64,000 bases of DNA, taken from positions 1 through 64,000 of the forward strand of contig CAJXRF010000023.1 in NCBI GenBank assembly GCA_913058575.1, read 5' to 3'. Position 1 is the stretch's first letter, and each line of letters begins with the position of its first letter. A program made the position numbers and the translations under genes. Shown piece after piece: positions 1 to 6,212 of this stretch. The notes beneath the pieces were generated by a model. That model had not been told where the DNA came from and ran no database searches. It saw only the letters and a program-made list of their open reading frames with translations. This DNA is from an uncultured Bermanella sp. Lineage in GTDB: Bacteria; Pseudomonadota; Gammaproteobacteria; Pseudomonadales; Oceanobacteraceae.

Positions 1-58
1 TTTCGCGTGCCGCAAAAAAGCCGCCAACACACCCAATCCAGTGTTGCGGGCGTTAGAA
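1..58 (+). repeat. Integron attC site, right part (cut by window start)
   Basis: The window opens inside an attC recombination site. The R-box GTTAGAA is at 52-58 (cassette junction G/TT), preceded by the usual GC-rich arm ending in GCGGGC. It belongs to a cassette whose gene lies left of the window. The same GC-rich arm plus GTTRRRY pattern recurs after nearly every gene up to position 6178. Confidence 0.75.
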
Positions 59-65
59 GTAGAAT

Positions 66-545
66 ATGACAAGGAATCCTATGCAATTACGATTAATCAA
101 ATTAGTTACCCTCTGCGCGGTAATTTCAGCGTGTGCTAGCAATAGTGCGAAAAATGTTTCCCTAGAGGGTTTCGATCAATCAAAAGTTAATAGAGCTAAC
201 GAACTGTATGCGTGTAGTAACTTTTTTCGCATCGTAGGAACACAGCGAAAAAAGCAAGAAGAAATTGATAGGTATATCAAGCTCACTGAGCAAGCAAAAA
301 ATCTAGGCAATGGTCTAATTGCAGCAGCAGATAACGATCCAAACTCACTAGATAATGGTGTAGCGGATACCTTGTATAAACAAGGCGGTAGGCAAGCTAT
401 CGAAATGGTAAAAGCTATTGGTAAAGATAAAACGGGCACTAAATTTAAAGACACAACGTTGTCTTGCTATAAGCTAGTACAAAAAGAAGAGCTTTTTGAA
501 AATGTGGGTATTTTGAATCAACGTTTGAACAAAAACAATGATTAA
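66..545 (+). CDS. Cassette gene: putative lipoprotein, unknown function
   Basis: Encodes 159 aa from the first ATG; the internal ATG at 81 (MQLRL) is an equally good start. The N-terminus is a short basic segment, a hydrophobic stretch and a lipobox-like ISAC, so the protein is probably an exported, lipid-anchored envelope protein. I recognise no family. The rest is hydrophilic, lysine-rich and largely helical, with two later cysteines. It is the first complete integron cassette here, lying between R-boxes at 52 and 656 with the stop only a few bases before the attC left arm. Cassette genes usually lack their own promoter and depend on readthrough or an integron promoter. Confidence 0.75.
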   Translation: MTRNPMQLRLIKLVTLCAVISACASNSAKNVSLEGFDQSKVNRANELYACSNFFRIVGTQRKKQEEIDRYIKLTEQAKNLGNGLIAAADNDPNSLDNGVADTLYKQGGRQAIEMVKAIGKDKTGTKFKDTTLSCYKLVQKEELFENVGILNQRLNKNND

Positions 546-548
546 AAC

Positions 549-662
549 TTCTAACAAGTGCAGCCATGCTCGCCCTGCGGGCTGGACCTCCGCTAATTGT
601 CACGTTTTGCGCGCAGCGCAAAAAGCGCCAATCAGCTCCGGCCCATGCTGCAGGCGTTAAGA
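549..662 (+). repeat. attC site 1
   Basis: Left box TTCTAAC (549-555) and right box GTTAAGA (656-662) enclose a 114-bp imperfect inverted repeat with internal GC-rich arms, including CGCGCAGCG. This is the long attC form. It ends the cassette that starts at position 53. Confidence 0.8.
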
Positions 663-677
663 GGTAATAATTTCGCA

Positions 678-1211
678 ATGATTAAAAATGATATCGAATC
701 CACATTTTATACGGGGCAAGTATTACCAGAACCGATATCTAAGGTCTGCGAGTTTTTGGATGAAAATGGCTACCCTATTAGTGGTTGCTTTGAATTATCA
801 ACTATAGGTGTCGACGATCTAAAGGGTTGGTTCAAAAAAACACCAAGTGCCGTAGATACTTTACTCCCCTTTGGCAGAGGAGCTTGCGGTGATGTATACG
901 CTGTCTGGCTTGTAAATAATTTAGAATTAGAAAACTCTCCTATAGTTATGTTCGGTAGCGAAGGAACCCTTGGTGTTTTAGCCAGAAACGCAAAGGAATT
1001 TTGCAAGTTGCTTTGCCTCGGGTATTCCGAGTTAGGGCTGGAAGATCACTCATTGGTCGGAGATGACTTTTCTGAAACAAAACCATTTAGAGATTTTATT
1101 CTCGGCGAATACAATTTTGAACTACCTCAAACTGGTCAAAAAATAATAGAAGAAGCCAATCAGGCTTTTCCTGAATTTACAAAGTGGGTTGAAGACAATG
1201 CTTGGGAATAA
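678..1211 (+). CDS. Cassette gene: SMI1/KNR4 (SUKH)-like protein
   Basis: Encodes 177 aa from the ATG at 678. A longer frame begins at 597, but that start lies inside the attC and is rejected. The central part (GRGACGDVYAVWL, then PIVMFGSEG, then a C-terminal helical region) resembles the SUKH/SMI1-KNR4 superfamily. Many bacterial members are immunity proteins for secreted nuclease or deaminase toxins; others have unknown roles. No signal peptide or membrane segment is visible, so it is probably cytoplasmic. No toxin gene is adjacent, and the cassette (656-1286) carries only this gene. The family call rests on motif recognition by eye. An immunity role is inference. Confidence 0.65.
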   Translation: MIKNDIESTFYTGQVLPEPISKVCEFLDENGYPISGCFELSTIGVDDLKGWFKKTPSAVDTLLPFGRGACGDVYAVWLVNNLELENSPIVMFGSEGTLGVLARNAKEFCKLLCLGYSELGLEDHSLVGDDFSETKPFRDFILGEYNFELPQTGQKIIEEANQAFPEFTKWVEDNAWE

Positions 1212-1216
1212 CCAGC

Positions 1217-1292
1217 TCTTAACAAAACCAGCCAGTGTCGCCAGCAAGCTGGCTGGACTCGTTGCACTCGCCCCTGCTGGTAGGCGTTAGGA
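1217..1292 (+). repeat. attC site 2
   Basis: Left box TCTTAAC (1217-1223) and right box GTTAGGA (1286-1292), 76 bp. The arms carry the self-complementary GCCAGC/GCTGGC sequences typical of a folded attC. Confidence 0.8.
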
Positions 1293-1298
1293 GTCCAT

Positions 1299-1679
1299 AT
1301 GAAACGAAGTCTCGCAGCCCTAATAGTCGTCATGATTTCTCCGTTGGCGTCATCGGTAGAAACCTTATCTGGCCTGTGGCAGCACGAGTCTGGCACAGCA
1401 GTGTACGTTGATGTGTCTAGCGGTGGGCAAGTGTTCCAATGCCGAATTGCTCAGGATGGAAGTGTCATTAGAGCATTCGGTGAGCTTCAAGGGGATTCGT
1501 CTATATCCTGGCAGCCAATCTCCATCAACGATGTAAATGGGAACTCACTTGATTCCGAAGGTTTCAGTTGGGGAGTGGATGGGATTTCACTATCTAGCAA
1601 TAATCTGACTTTAAAAGGTGTCTACGGAGATTTCGTGTATACAAGGTGCGCTACTGAAATGCCAAAGTCATGCCGCTAG
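1299..1679 (+). CDS. Cassette gene: exported hypothetical protein
   Basis: Encodes 126 aa. The ATG at 1299 comes only seven bases after the cassette junction. An N-terminal signal peptide (MKRSLAALIVVMISPLASS) is followed by a small beta-rich domain of about 105 residues. Three cysteines are present: one near residue 48 and two close to the C-terminus. It looks like a compact secreted or periplasmic domain; the SGLWQHESGTAVYVDV opening resembles small exported proteins that bind ligands through a beta sandwich, but I recognise no named family. It is a single-gene cassette between R-boxes at 1286 and 1782. Confidence 0.7.
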   Translation: MKRSLAALIVVMISPLASSVETLSGLWQHESGTAVYVDVSSGGQVFQCRIAQDGSVIRAFGELQGDSSISWQPISINDVNGNSLDSEGFSWGVDGISLSSNNLTLKGVYGDFVYTRCATEMPKSCR

Positions 1680-1685
1680 TCCCGC

Positions 1686-1788
1686 TCCTAACAAGCGCAG
1701 GCTGCCGGACAAAATGGAGCGTCATCCGTTTTGCAAAAGGCCGCAAAACGGTCGCCACACCATTTCGCCGCAGCTGCGGGCGTTATGA
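1686..1788 (+). repeat. attC site 3
   Basis: Left box TCCTAAC (1686-1692) and right box GTTATGA (1782-1788), 103 bp. The long arms include CCGTTTTGC and its complement GCAAAACGG. The right box contains an in-frame ATG that could serve as a start for the next gene. Confidence 0.8.
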
Positions 1789-1796
1789 GCATTGAT

Positions 1797-2081
1797 ATGA
1801 GATACATCGATGTAGAATGGATACATGACCTTGAAGACGAGCCGTTTCGTCTTGTATCTGAAATTGGTGATGATGATTTTGAACTTCGAAAACTTGAGTT
1901 TTTTCGAAATGGAAACCTTGGCTTTGCTTCAAGTGAATCTCACACAGAGAATACGATGCTCGGTATCGTAGAAGTGCCACCACTAGAAGAGATTAACTCT
2001 GATAATGAATTTCAGGGAAATAATATCTCTAAACAAGAATTTGAGCTGTTATGGCAGAAATATTTGCCAGCCAGCTCATAA
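1797..2081 (+). CDS. Cassette gene: DUF6881-type protein
   Basis: Encodes 94 aa from the ATG at 1797 (MRYIDVEWIHD). An in-frame ATG at 1785 inside the attC R-box would add four residues. The sequence IHDLEDEPFRLVSEIGDDDFELRKLEFFRNG, followed by EEINSDNEF and a C-terminal FELLWQKY, matches my memory of the DUF6881 family of small cytoplasmic proteins. These are often found in cassettes and near polymorphic toxins and are suspected immunity proteins. The stop codon overlaps the left box of the next attC, as is common in cassettes. The immunity role is inference. Confidence 0.7.
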   Translation: MRYIDVEWIHDLEDEPFRLVSEIGDDDFELRKLEFFRNGNLGFASSESHTENTMLGIVEVPPLEEINSDNEFQGNNISKQEFELLWQKYLPASS

Positions 2082-2134
2082 CAAGAAAAGGCATTGGACG
2101 CGATAAAGCTGCGCCCATGCTTTTGGCGTTATGC
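2076..2134 (+). repeat. attC site 4
   Basis: Left box TCATAAC (2076-2082) and right box GTTATGC (2128-2134). This is a compact 59-bp site with complementary AAAGGCAT / ATGCTTTT arms. The preceding gene's stop codon lies in the left box. Confidence 0.8.
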
Positions 2135-2154
2135 AGAATAGGATTATAAACCTG

Positions 2155-2547
2155 ATGAAGAAGTTATATTTATTTTCAATCGTGCTTCTAGTCTCTTTCG
2201 CTAGTCATGCCGGAACGGTTTCTTCGATTAAGGGAGATTGCTATCAAGCAACAATGGGTTTTGGGAACCCTGAATACAAAAACATACTTACAATTTGCAT
2301 TAATGATGGTCGTGTAAATGAGAGATTTATACTTCCAAATAAGGGGCACATCCCAACTGTATGCTATCAATCTGGAGATGTGGAGGAGTCAAAAAACAAT
2401 GCCGTAACTCTGACATATTCCAGTGGGTATTGTGATAATGATAGACCTTACAAAAATCAGCCTTATTCCTGCATTTTAGATCCTCAGAAGTCGCTGAAAT
2501 GTAAGGATGGTACAGAAGAGCTAAAATTGGATTATTTGAAGCGATAG
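2155..2547 (+). CDS. Cassette gene: exported cysteine-containing hypothetical protein
   Basis: Encodes 130 aa from the ATG at 2155. The frame is open from an ATG at 2131 in the attC boundary, but starting at 2155 puts a clean signal peptide (MKKLYLFSIVLLVSFASHA) at the N-terminus. The mature part is about 110 residues with at least six cysteines, which suggests a small disulfide-bonded periplasmic or secreted protein. No family is recognised. The cassette ends with the short variant attC at 2556. Confidence 0.7.
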   Translation: MKKLYLFSIVLLVSFASHAGTVSSIKGDCYQATMGFGNPEYKNILTICINDGRVNERFILPNKGHIPTVCYQSGDVEESKNNAVTLTYSSGYCDNDRPYKNQPYSCILDPQKSLKCKDGTEELKLDYLKR

Positions 2548-2555
2548 GTAATGCA

Positions 2556-2605
2556 TAAAAAGCGAATATACGGACCGAAGGGTCAGTTCTATCGCACTGT
2601 TAGCA
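2556..2605 (+). repeat. attC variant, copy 1 of 3 (short, near-identical subfamily)
   Basis: A 47-bp block beginning TAAAAAGCGAATA and ending GCACTGTTA, with the core palindrome CGGACC-GAA-GGGTC. The right box GTTAGCA (2599-2605) fits the GTTRRRY rule. The left box reads CATAAAA, not RYYYAAC, so it is degenerate. Near-identical copies are at 2889 and 5225. Confidence 0.75.
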
Positions 2606-2624
2606 CCGGTATGAATTAGAGAAT

Positions 2625-2861
2625 ATGGCAAAACAAAAGAAGAAACTTTCTGCTGAAGTTAAACGAATGAGAAAGAAAGCAAAAAAAGAAAACCAGAAGA
2701 AATATGAAAGGGTTTTCATGAGTGGGAAGCAGGTTAGAGTAAAACGACAGCCAATGATTGAGGGAACCCCTGCTGATGAATTCATAGAAAGGAATGCAGA
2801 TCCAGTATGGCTACAACAAAATGGCATGTACGAGTTGATTCCTGATGATTACTACGACTAA
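2625..2861 (+). CDS. Cassette gene: small highly basic hypothetical protein
   Basis: Encodes 78 aa. The first 45 residues are very rich in lysine and arginine (KKKLSAEVKRMRKKAKKENQKK), forming a probable charged helix. The C-terminus turns acidic (IPDDYYD). There is no signal peptide and no recognised domain. The charge pattern could suit nucleic-acid or protein binding, but that is a guess. It is flanked by two copies of the short variant attC (2556 and 2889), so this cassette has identical-type ends. Confidence 0.65.
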   Translation: MAKQKKKLSAEVKRMRKKAKKENQKKYERVFMSGKQVRVKRQPMIEGTPADEFIERNADPVWLQQNGMYELIPDDYYD

Positions 2862-2888
2862 GATTTCAGCTAAATTTAGAGAAAGTGC

Positions 2889-2938
2889 TAAAAAGCGAAT
2901 ATACGGACCGAAGGGTCCGTTCTATCGCACTGTTATAC
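2889..2938 (+). repeat. attC variant, copy 2 of 3
   Basis: Same 47-bp block as at 2556, differing at only one position in the hairpin (GGGTCCG instead of GGGTCAG). Right box GTTATAC is at 2932-2938; the left end GCTAAAA is degenerate. The palindrome CGGACC-GAA-GGGTCCG is better paired here than in copy 1. Confidence 0.75.
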
Positions 2939-2957
2939 CGAAATTGATTAGAGCTAT

Positions 2958-3266
2958 ATGAAAATAATAGTATTCGTATTATCAAATATTGTATTAACCC
3001 TAATCTTATTTGAGCTTAATCTGTATTTTCATAGAAGATGCAAAGAGCCAAATAAGATGAAGAACTTACTAATATTTGGGATTTTACCGGTAGTTGTTGG
3101 GTATAGCTCAGTGGCGTCATGCTACTTTCTTGTTAGGATATTAACGCTTGAGGAAAGAGGGTATGACCTTCAGTTTGGCGTGGTCTTTTGGATTGTTGTA
3201 ATGCTTGCATACCTATTTAAAAGATTCTTCAAAGCGCAGGAAAATATAATTGGGAAAAATGTATAA
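2958..3266 (+). CDS. Cassette gene: small integral membrane protein
   Basis: Encodes 102 aa with three predicted membrane segments, at about residues 2-22, 37-61 and 74-88, and a basic C-terminal tail. No family is recognised. The stop codon lies within the left box (GTATAAC) of the following attC, the usual compact cassette arrangement. Base composition is more AT-rich than the core genes to the right, consistent with a foreign origin. Confidence 0.65.
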   Translation: MKIIVFVLSNIVLTLILFELNLYFHRRCKEPNKMKNLLIFGILPVVVGYSSVASCYFLVRILTLEERGYDLQFGVVFWIVVMLAYLFKRFFKAQENIIGKNV

Positions 3267-3360
3267 CAAAGCCAGTCAATCGACCTCCGCAATATGTCAC
3301 TTTATTTGCGGGGCAAATAAATCGCCAAGCTGCTTCGGCAGTTGCTGGCAGGCGTTATAG
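3261..3360 (+). repeat. attC site 7
   Basis: Left box GTATAAC (3261-3267) and right box GTTATAG (3354-3360), 100 bp. The arms are GCCAGTCAA / TTGCTGGC, with an inner pair TTTATTTGC / GCAAATAAA. Confidence 0.8.
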
Positions 3361-3390
3361 CTACTTACAGCTTTCTGGAAATTTAAGTTA

Positions 3391-3711
3391 ATGAAATTAA
3401 GTAATAGTTTTAGTGGAGCACTTAGATCCTTTGCCTACTTCATGGCTAGTGGCTCTCAGAATACGCTTAAGGGAATTGATTATCTTAAGCTATATGGTGA
3501 GGAACCAAGTGCCATTGAACAAGTCTTTGCAATTTATGCGAATGTTCTTGAATTAGATGACCACGGAAATGTTTTGAATGCTAAGTATGCAGAAAAGCGA
3601 GCGACTGATTATCTGCGCGAATACTGTGATAAAGATTTTACCGTCACACCTCCCTATGAACATTGGGAAACTAAATTGCATACACCACCGCCACGCGAAG
3701 ATTTAATCTAG
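3391..3711 (+). CDS. Cassette gene: hypothetical cytoplasmic protein
   Basis: Encodes 106 aa. There is no signal peptide or membrane span. The sequence opens MKLSNSFSGALRSFAYFMASGSQNTL, continues through an acidic helical middle and ends in a proline-rich tail (TPPPRED). It resembles small uncharacterised cassette-borne proteins, and I cannot assign a function. It is a single-gene cassette between R-boxes at 3354 and 3778. Confidence 0.65.
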   Translation: MKLSNSFSGALRSFAYFMASGSQNTLKGIDYLKLYGEEPSAIEQVFAIYANVLELDDHGNVLNAKYAEKRATDYLREYCDKDFTVTPPYEHWETKLHTPPPREDLI

Positions 3712-3727
3712 TGGCTTGCGTGAAATG

Positions 3728-3784
3728 CTATAACAAAGCCAGCCAGAGGGACGATTTCATCGCCCCTGCTGGCAGGCGTTAGAC
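3728..3784 (+). repeat. attC site 8
   Basis: Left box CTATAAC (3728-3734) and right box GTTAGAC (3778-3784). This 57-bp minimal site has arms AAAGCCAGC / GCTGGCAGG and a central GGACGATTTCATCGCCC hairpin. Confidence 0.8.
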
Positions 3785-3812
3785 ATTTAGCACATTAAGG
3801 TGTATTTAAACC

Positions 3813-4277
3813 ATGACTAAAAAATTTATATTAGTACTTACAGTAATAATTAGTATTACACAGCTTTCTGCATGCGCATCAATTGCAAGTGGGAAAACAT
3901 TCCTAGAATTCAAGGAGCAATTAGTCAAAAAAAACGATAACCCAAAAGTTATTGTATTTAGACCGGATAGATTAACTGGTAGTGGTGATACTATGTTGAT
4001 ATTTGCAAATGCAAAAGATCAAGGAGAGCTTCTCCCTCTTGGTTTCCTTGCATTTGAAATCCCTATGGAAAAAGTCGTGCTGCATACAGATACTGCGGGT
4101 ATTGATCGCCAATATGAACTTGAGGCTGAAGCTGGACAAACTTATTATTTTAAAACCACATTTACTAATTACGTTTTGACTGGTGCTTGGGATTTAATTC
4201 CAACCACTGAGGCTATTGCGATTACCAAAATGAAAGAATTAAGAGAGTCAATAAAACCTAATAAGCATCCTAAATAG
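3813..4277 (+). CDS. Cassette gene: DUF2846-like lipoprotein
   Basis: Encodes 154 aa. A signal peptide runs to a lipobox (LSAC, Cys at about residue 21). The mature domain contains PKVIVFRPDR and, later, ELEAEAGQTYYFKTTF. Both are typical of DUF2846-type lipoproteins, which have a small beta-sandwich and are anchored in the envelope; their molecular role is unknown. A polar lysine-rich tail follows. It lies in its own cassette between R-boxes at 3778 and 4371. Confidence 0.7.
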   Translation: MTKKFILVLTVIISITQLSACASIASGKTFLEFKEQLVKKNDNPKVIVFRPDRLTGSGDTMLIFANAKDQGELLPLGFLAFEIPMEKVVLHTDTAGIDRQYELEAEAGQTYYFKTTFTNYVLTGAWDLIPTTEAIAITKMKELRESIKPNKHPK

Positions 4278-4278
4278 T

Positions 4279-4377
4279 GCCTAACAAAACGTTCGTGATC
4301 GCCCCTCCGGGGCTGGGACGGTTACACTGCGTTCGTTCCTCACTACGTTCACCGCCCCCAAAATATTGGCGTTACGC
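4279..4377 (+). repeat. attC site 9
   Basis: Left box GCCTAAC (4279-4285) and right box GTTACGC (4371-4377), 99 bp, the most canonical site in the window. Inside is GCGTTCGTTCCTCACTACG, typical of attC stems. Confidence 0.85.
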
Positions 4378-4394
4378 ATATATGGAATTAATTT

Positions 4395-4862
4395 GTGAAT
4401 AAAGTTTTATCTATAGTTTTTATGTCCATTTTTTCTGTGAATTCCTTCTCAGACGACACTCGAAATGTCTCTTTTGGTCTTGGTACTGATCAAGGAGGGT
4501 TTGGATGGAAATATACAGTTAACGATAGAGAATCAAGACTTTATGGCAGCCTAGGTTTATATACTTATAGTTCAAGTAACGGTTTCAACTTGGGATATGG
4601 TCTTGGCTGGGAGAGTTTAGTTGGTAGTAGTCGAAATAATACTTTAGGTATTTTCTTGGGCTCTGTTAGTGGTGAAGGAAGAAATGAAGAAAGAACAAGC
4701 TATCATGGTGCTGCTTTAACATATAATTATTACTTTAAGGGTTTTACAAAAAGTAACTATGTAATAGGTGCAGACCTCAAATATGGAATTTCATCTAACA
4801 GTCATTCATATTTTAAAGAAAATATAAGTCAAGTTTCAGTAAAAGTGGCTTATCAATGGTAG
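4395..4862 (+). CDS. Cassette gene: exported beta-rich protein, outer-membrane-like
   Basis: Encodes 155 aa from a GTG at 4395. A short signal sequence (NKVLSIVFMSIFSVNSFS) precedes alternating glycine/aromatic strands (SFGLGTDQGGFGWKYTV, GYGLGWESLVG) ending in a terminal aromatic (VAYQW). This is the pattern of a small eight-stranded outer-membrane beta barrel. No specific family is recognised, and function is unknown. The stop lies two bases before the left box of the next attC. Confidence 0.65.
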   Translation: MNKVLSIVFMSIFSVNSFSDDTRNVSFGLGTDQGGFGWKYTVNDRESRLYGSLGLYTYSSSNGFNLGYGLGWESLVGSSRNNTLGIFLGSVSGEGRNEERTSYHGAALTYNYYFKGFTKSNYVIGADLKYGISSNSHSYFKENISQVSVKVAYQW

Positions 4863-4863
4863 C

Positions 4864-4906
4864 GCGTAACAAAGCTACGTTTTGCTCCTGTTAGCAGACG
4901 TTAGTA
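4864..4906 (+). repeat. attC site 10 (very short)
   Basis: Left box GCGTAAC (4864-4870) and right box GTTAGTA (4900-4906) are only 43 bp apart end to end, below the usual attC minimum of about 57 bp. The arms are AAAGCTACG / CAGACG, with an extra GTTAGCA in the centre (4890-4896). It may be a truncated or atypical site. Confidence 0.6.
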
Positions 4907-4912
4907 TTGAGT

Positions 4913-5215
4913 ATGGATAAAATTAGGATCTTTTTAGCGGTTTAAATTTTTTGTATTAGTACATATTTGGCTTATTATTTAATTTTAAACGGATTCAATT
5001 TTTGGGTTCTAATTACTTGTATCTTTGGATATGTATTGACTCATTACGTTCTTTCTAGGCGGCATGATGCAGATGATCTATGCGAAGAGGTACTAGATAG
5101 TGAAAGTCATTGGTATGATTTTCTAGAGCGCTTAATAGATATTCCATATCAGTCCATGGCATTTCTATTGCGTTCAATTGGTAGAATCGTAAGTAGTGTC
5201 GGTAATATAGATTAA
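4913..5215 (+). pseudogene. Cassette gene with in-frame TAA: small membrane protein
   Basis: An ATG at 4913 reads MDKIRIFLAV, meets an in-frame TAA at 4943-4945, then continues in the same frame as a clean 90-codon coding sequence to 5215. The downstream part could start at the TTG at 4967, giving 82 aa. The protein has a hydrophobic N-terminal hairpin (two membrane segments) and an amphipathic C-terminal tail, with no known family. Because the natural ATG and the downstream frame are in register, I read this as one gene interrupted by a nonsense codon. Restart at TTG, stop readthrough or sequencing error are alternatives. Confidence 0.5.
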
Positions 5216-5224
5216 AGAGACTCA

Positions 5225-5274
5225 TAAAAAGCGAATATACGGACCGAAGGGCCCGTTCTATCGCACTGTTATAT
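5225..5274 (+). repeat. attC variant, copy 3 of 3
   Basis: Third copy of the 47-bp block (TAAAAAGCGAATA ... GCACTGTTA), with GGGCCCG in the hairpin. Right box GTTATAT is at 5268-5274; the left box CATAAAA is degenerate. Between them the three copies differ at only two or three positions, unlike the other, divergent attC sites. Confidence 0.75.
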
Positions 5275-5287
5275 TTTTGGAGATAGT

Positions 5288-5776
5288 GTGCCAGAAACTG
5301 AAAGAACTAATTTGGAGCCGATTTCTGAAAATGATGTGGAGTTTCTAAGTGAATTCTATGGATCTTCTATTAATACCAAATTTATCCCTGCTCCAAGTGG
5401 GTCTATTTCTGAGTTGGTTAAAAAAAGAATTGATCATTGGGATAAATATGGTTTTGGTACATACATAGTTAAATCTAAAGGTACTGGATGTAGAATTGGT
5501 TATATTGGTATCGAGTATATCGGTACAAGTATGGATGCTGATATAAGATATGGGCTTGTATCTGAAGTATGGGGAAAAGGGTTAGGTCTTGAAGTTGCTA
5601 AAGAATGCCTAAGGTTGGCTATTTCAGAGTTTTCCCTAAAAAAGGTTTGGGCAGCCACAATTCCAGAAAATATTGCATCTTTTAGAATATTGCAATCAAT
5701 TGGAATGAACCCTGATCCTGAGTTTAAGCACTACGGCAATGAAGTCGTTGGGTATTCATATGATGTGCGTAAATAA
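5288..5776 (+). CDS. Cassette gene: GNAT family N-acetyltransferase
   Basis: Encodes 162 aa from GTG at 5288, with GGAGA just upstream. The fold matches the GNAT Acetyltransf_3 class: a tail GYIGIEYI strand, the acetyl-CoA pyrophosphate loop region (VSEVWGKGLGLEVAKECL, residues about 97-114), and VWAATIPENIASFRILQSIGM, where Asn and Ser help bind CoA. It transfers an acetyl group from acetyl-CoA to an amine. Relatives act on ribosomal-protein N-termini or small molecules, and the substrate here is unknown. It is the last recognisable cassette of the array; its own attC is damaged or missing. Confidence 0.8.
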   Translation: MPETERTNLEPISENDVEFLSEFYGSSINTKFIPAPSGSISELVKKRIDHWDKYGFGTYIVKSKGTGCRIGYIGIEYIGTSMDADIRYGLVSEVWGKGLGLEVAKECLRLAISEFSLKKVWAATIPENIASFRILQSIGMNPDPEFKHYGNEVVGYSYDVRK

Positions 5777-5950
5777 ATATAAAAAGTTAAGGAAAGCGAC
5801 TCTACATTTTTTCCTAGAAAGTAGATAACCACTTTGATAGTGGAAGTGTCTACTATGGGACAGAAAATACGAGCATTAGCTATTCCATTATCAAAAAACT
5901 TTAAATTTGCCTTTTAAATCCCCTGCACTAAAATCCCCCATATATCTCTA

Positions 5951-6150
5951 GGGCACCTCTATTAATAGCTTGCGCCTCTGGCTGTACGCCGAGTCTGGAC
6001 TAGGCGTAAGGCCCTGAAGAGCGCGGCCCCAAGCACACATTGTCGACGTTGCACTGCTTGAAAATGGATCCACCATTTTACTTCATCCCAAGCCTTGCCA
6101 CTGTACGCTTGGGGTCACGCAGGGAAAGTAATCAATTAATAGAAGTGCCC
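5951..6150. mobile_element. MITE-like element with 16-bp terminal inverted repeats
   Basis: Left end GGGCACCTCTATTAAT (5951-5966) and right end ATTAATAGAAGTGCCC (6135-6150) are inverted repeats with one mismatch. The 200-bp interior has no coding frame but has an inner inverted pair, CCCCAAGC (6027-6034) and GCTTGGGG (6107-6114). CTAG occurs at 5948-5951 and 6152-6155, a possible IS5-type target duplication, though the right copy is offset by one base. This looks like a non-autonomous element moved by a transposase encoded elsewhere. Confidence 0.65.
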
Positions 6151-6178
6151 ACTAGCCGCTACTGTTTTGACGTTAGGC
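6151..6178 (+). repeat. Terminal attC remnant (right half only)
   Basis: The right half of an attC, GCCGCTACTGTTTTGAC followed by the box GTTAGGC (6172-6178), directly follows the MITE-like element. No complementary left arm or RYYYAAC box can be found between 5777 and 5950. The site therefore appears to have lost its left half, possibly when the element inserted. Confidence 0.5.
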
Positions 6179-6212
6179 TTACCACAAATTTAGCACAATT
6201 AAGGAATTAATC

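Larger units (their letters stand above)
5777..6212. other. Array end: non-coding stretch with MITE and attC remnant
   Basis: No protein-coding frame is supported. The segment holds a small hairpin at about 5829-5843 (CCACTTTGATAGTGG), the 200-bp inverted-repeat element at 5951-6150 and an attC right half at 6151-6178. The region 5844-5950 shows nothing I can name. It separates the cassette array from chromosomal genes. Confidence 0.6.

Noticed and set aside
597-677. 27-codon N-terminal extension of the SUKH-like gene
   Set aside because: It is encoded within the attC site and lacks a ribosome-binding site; the ATG at 678 is better.
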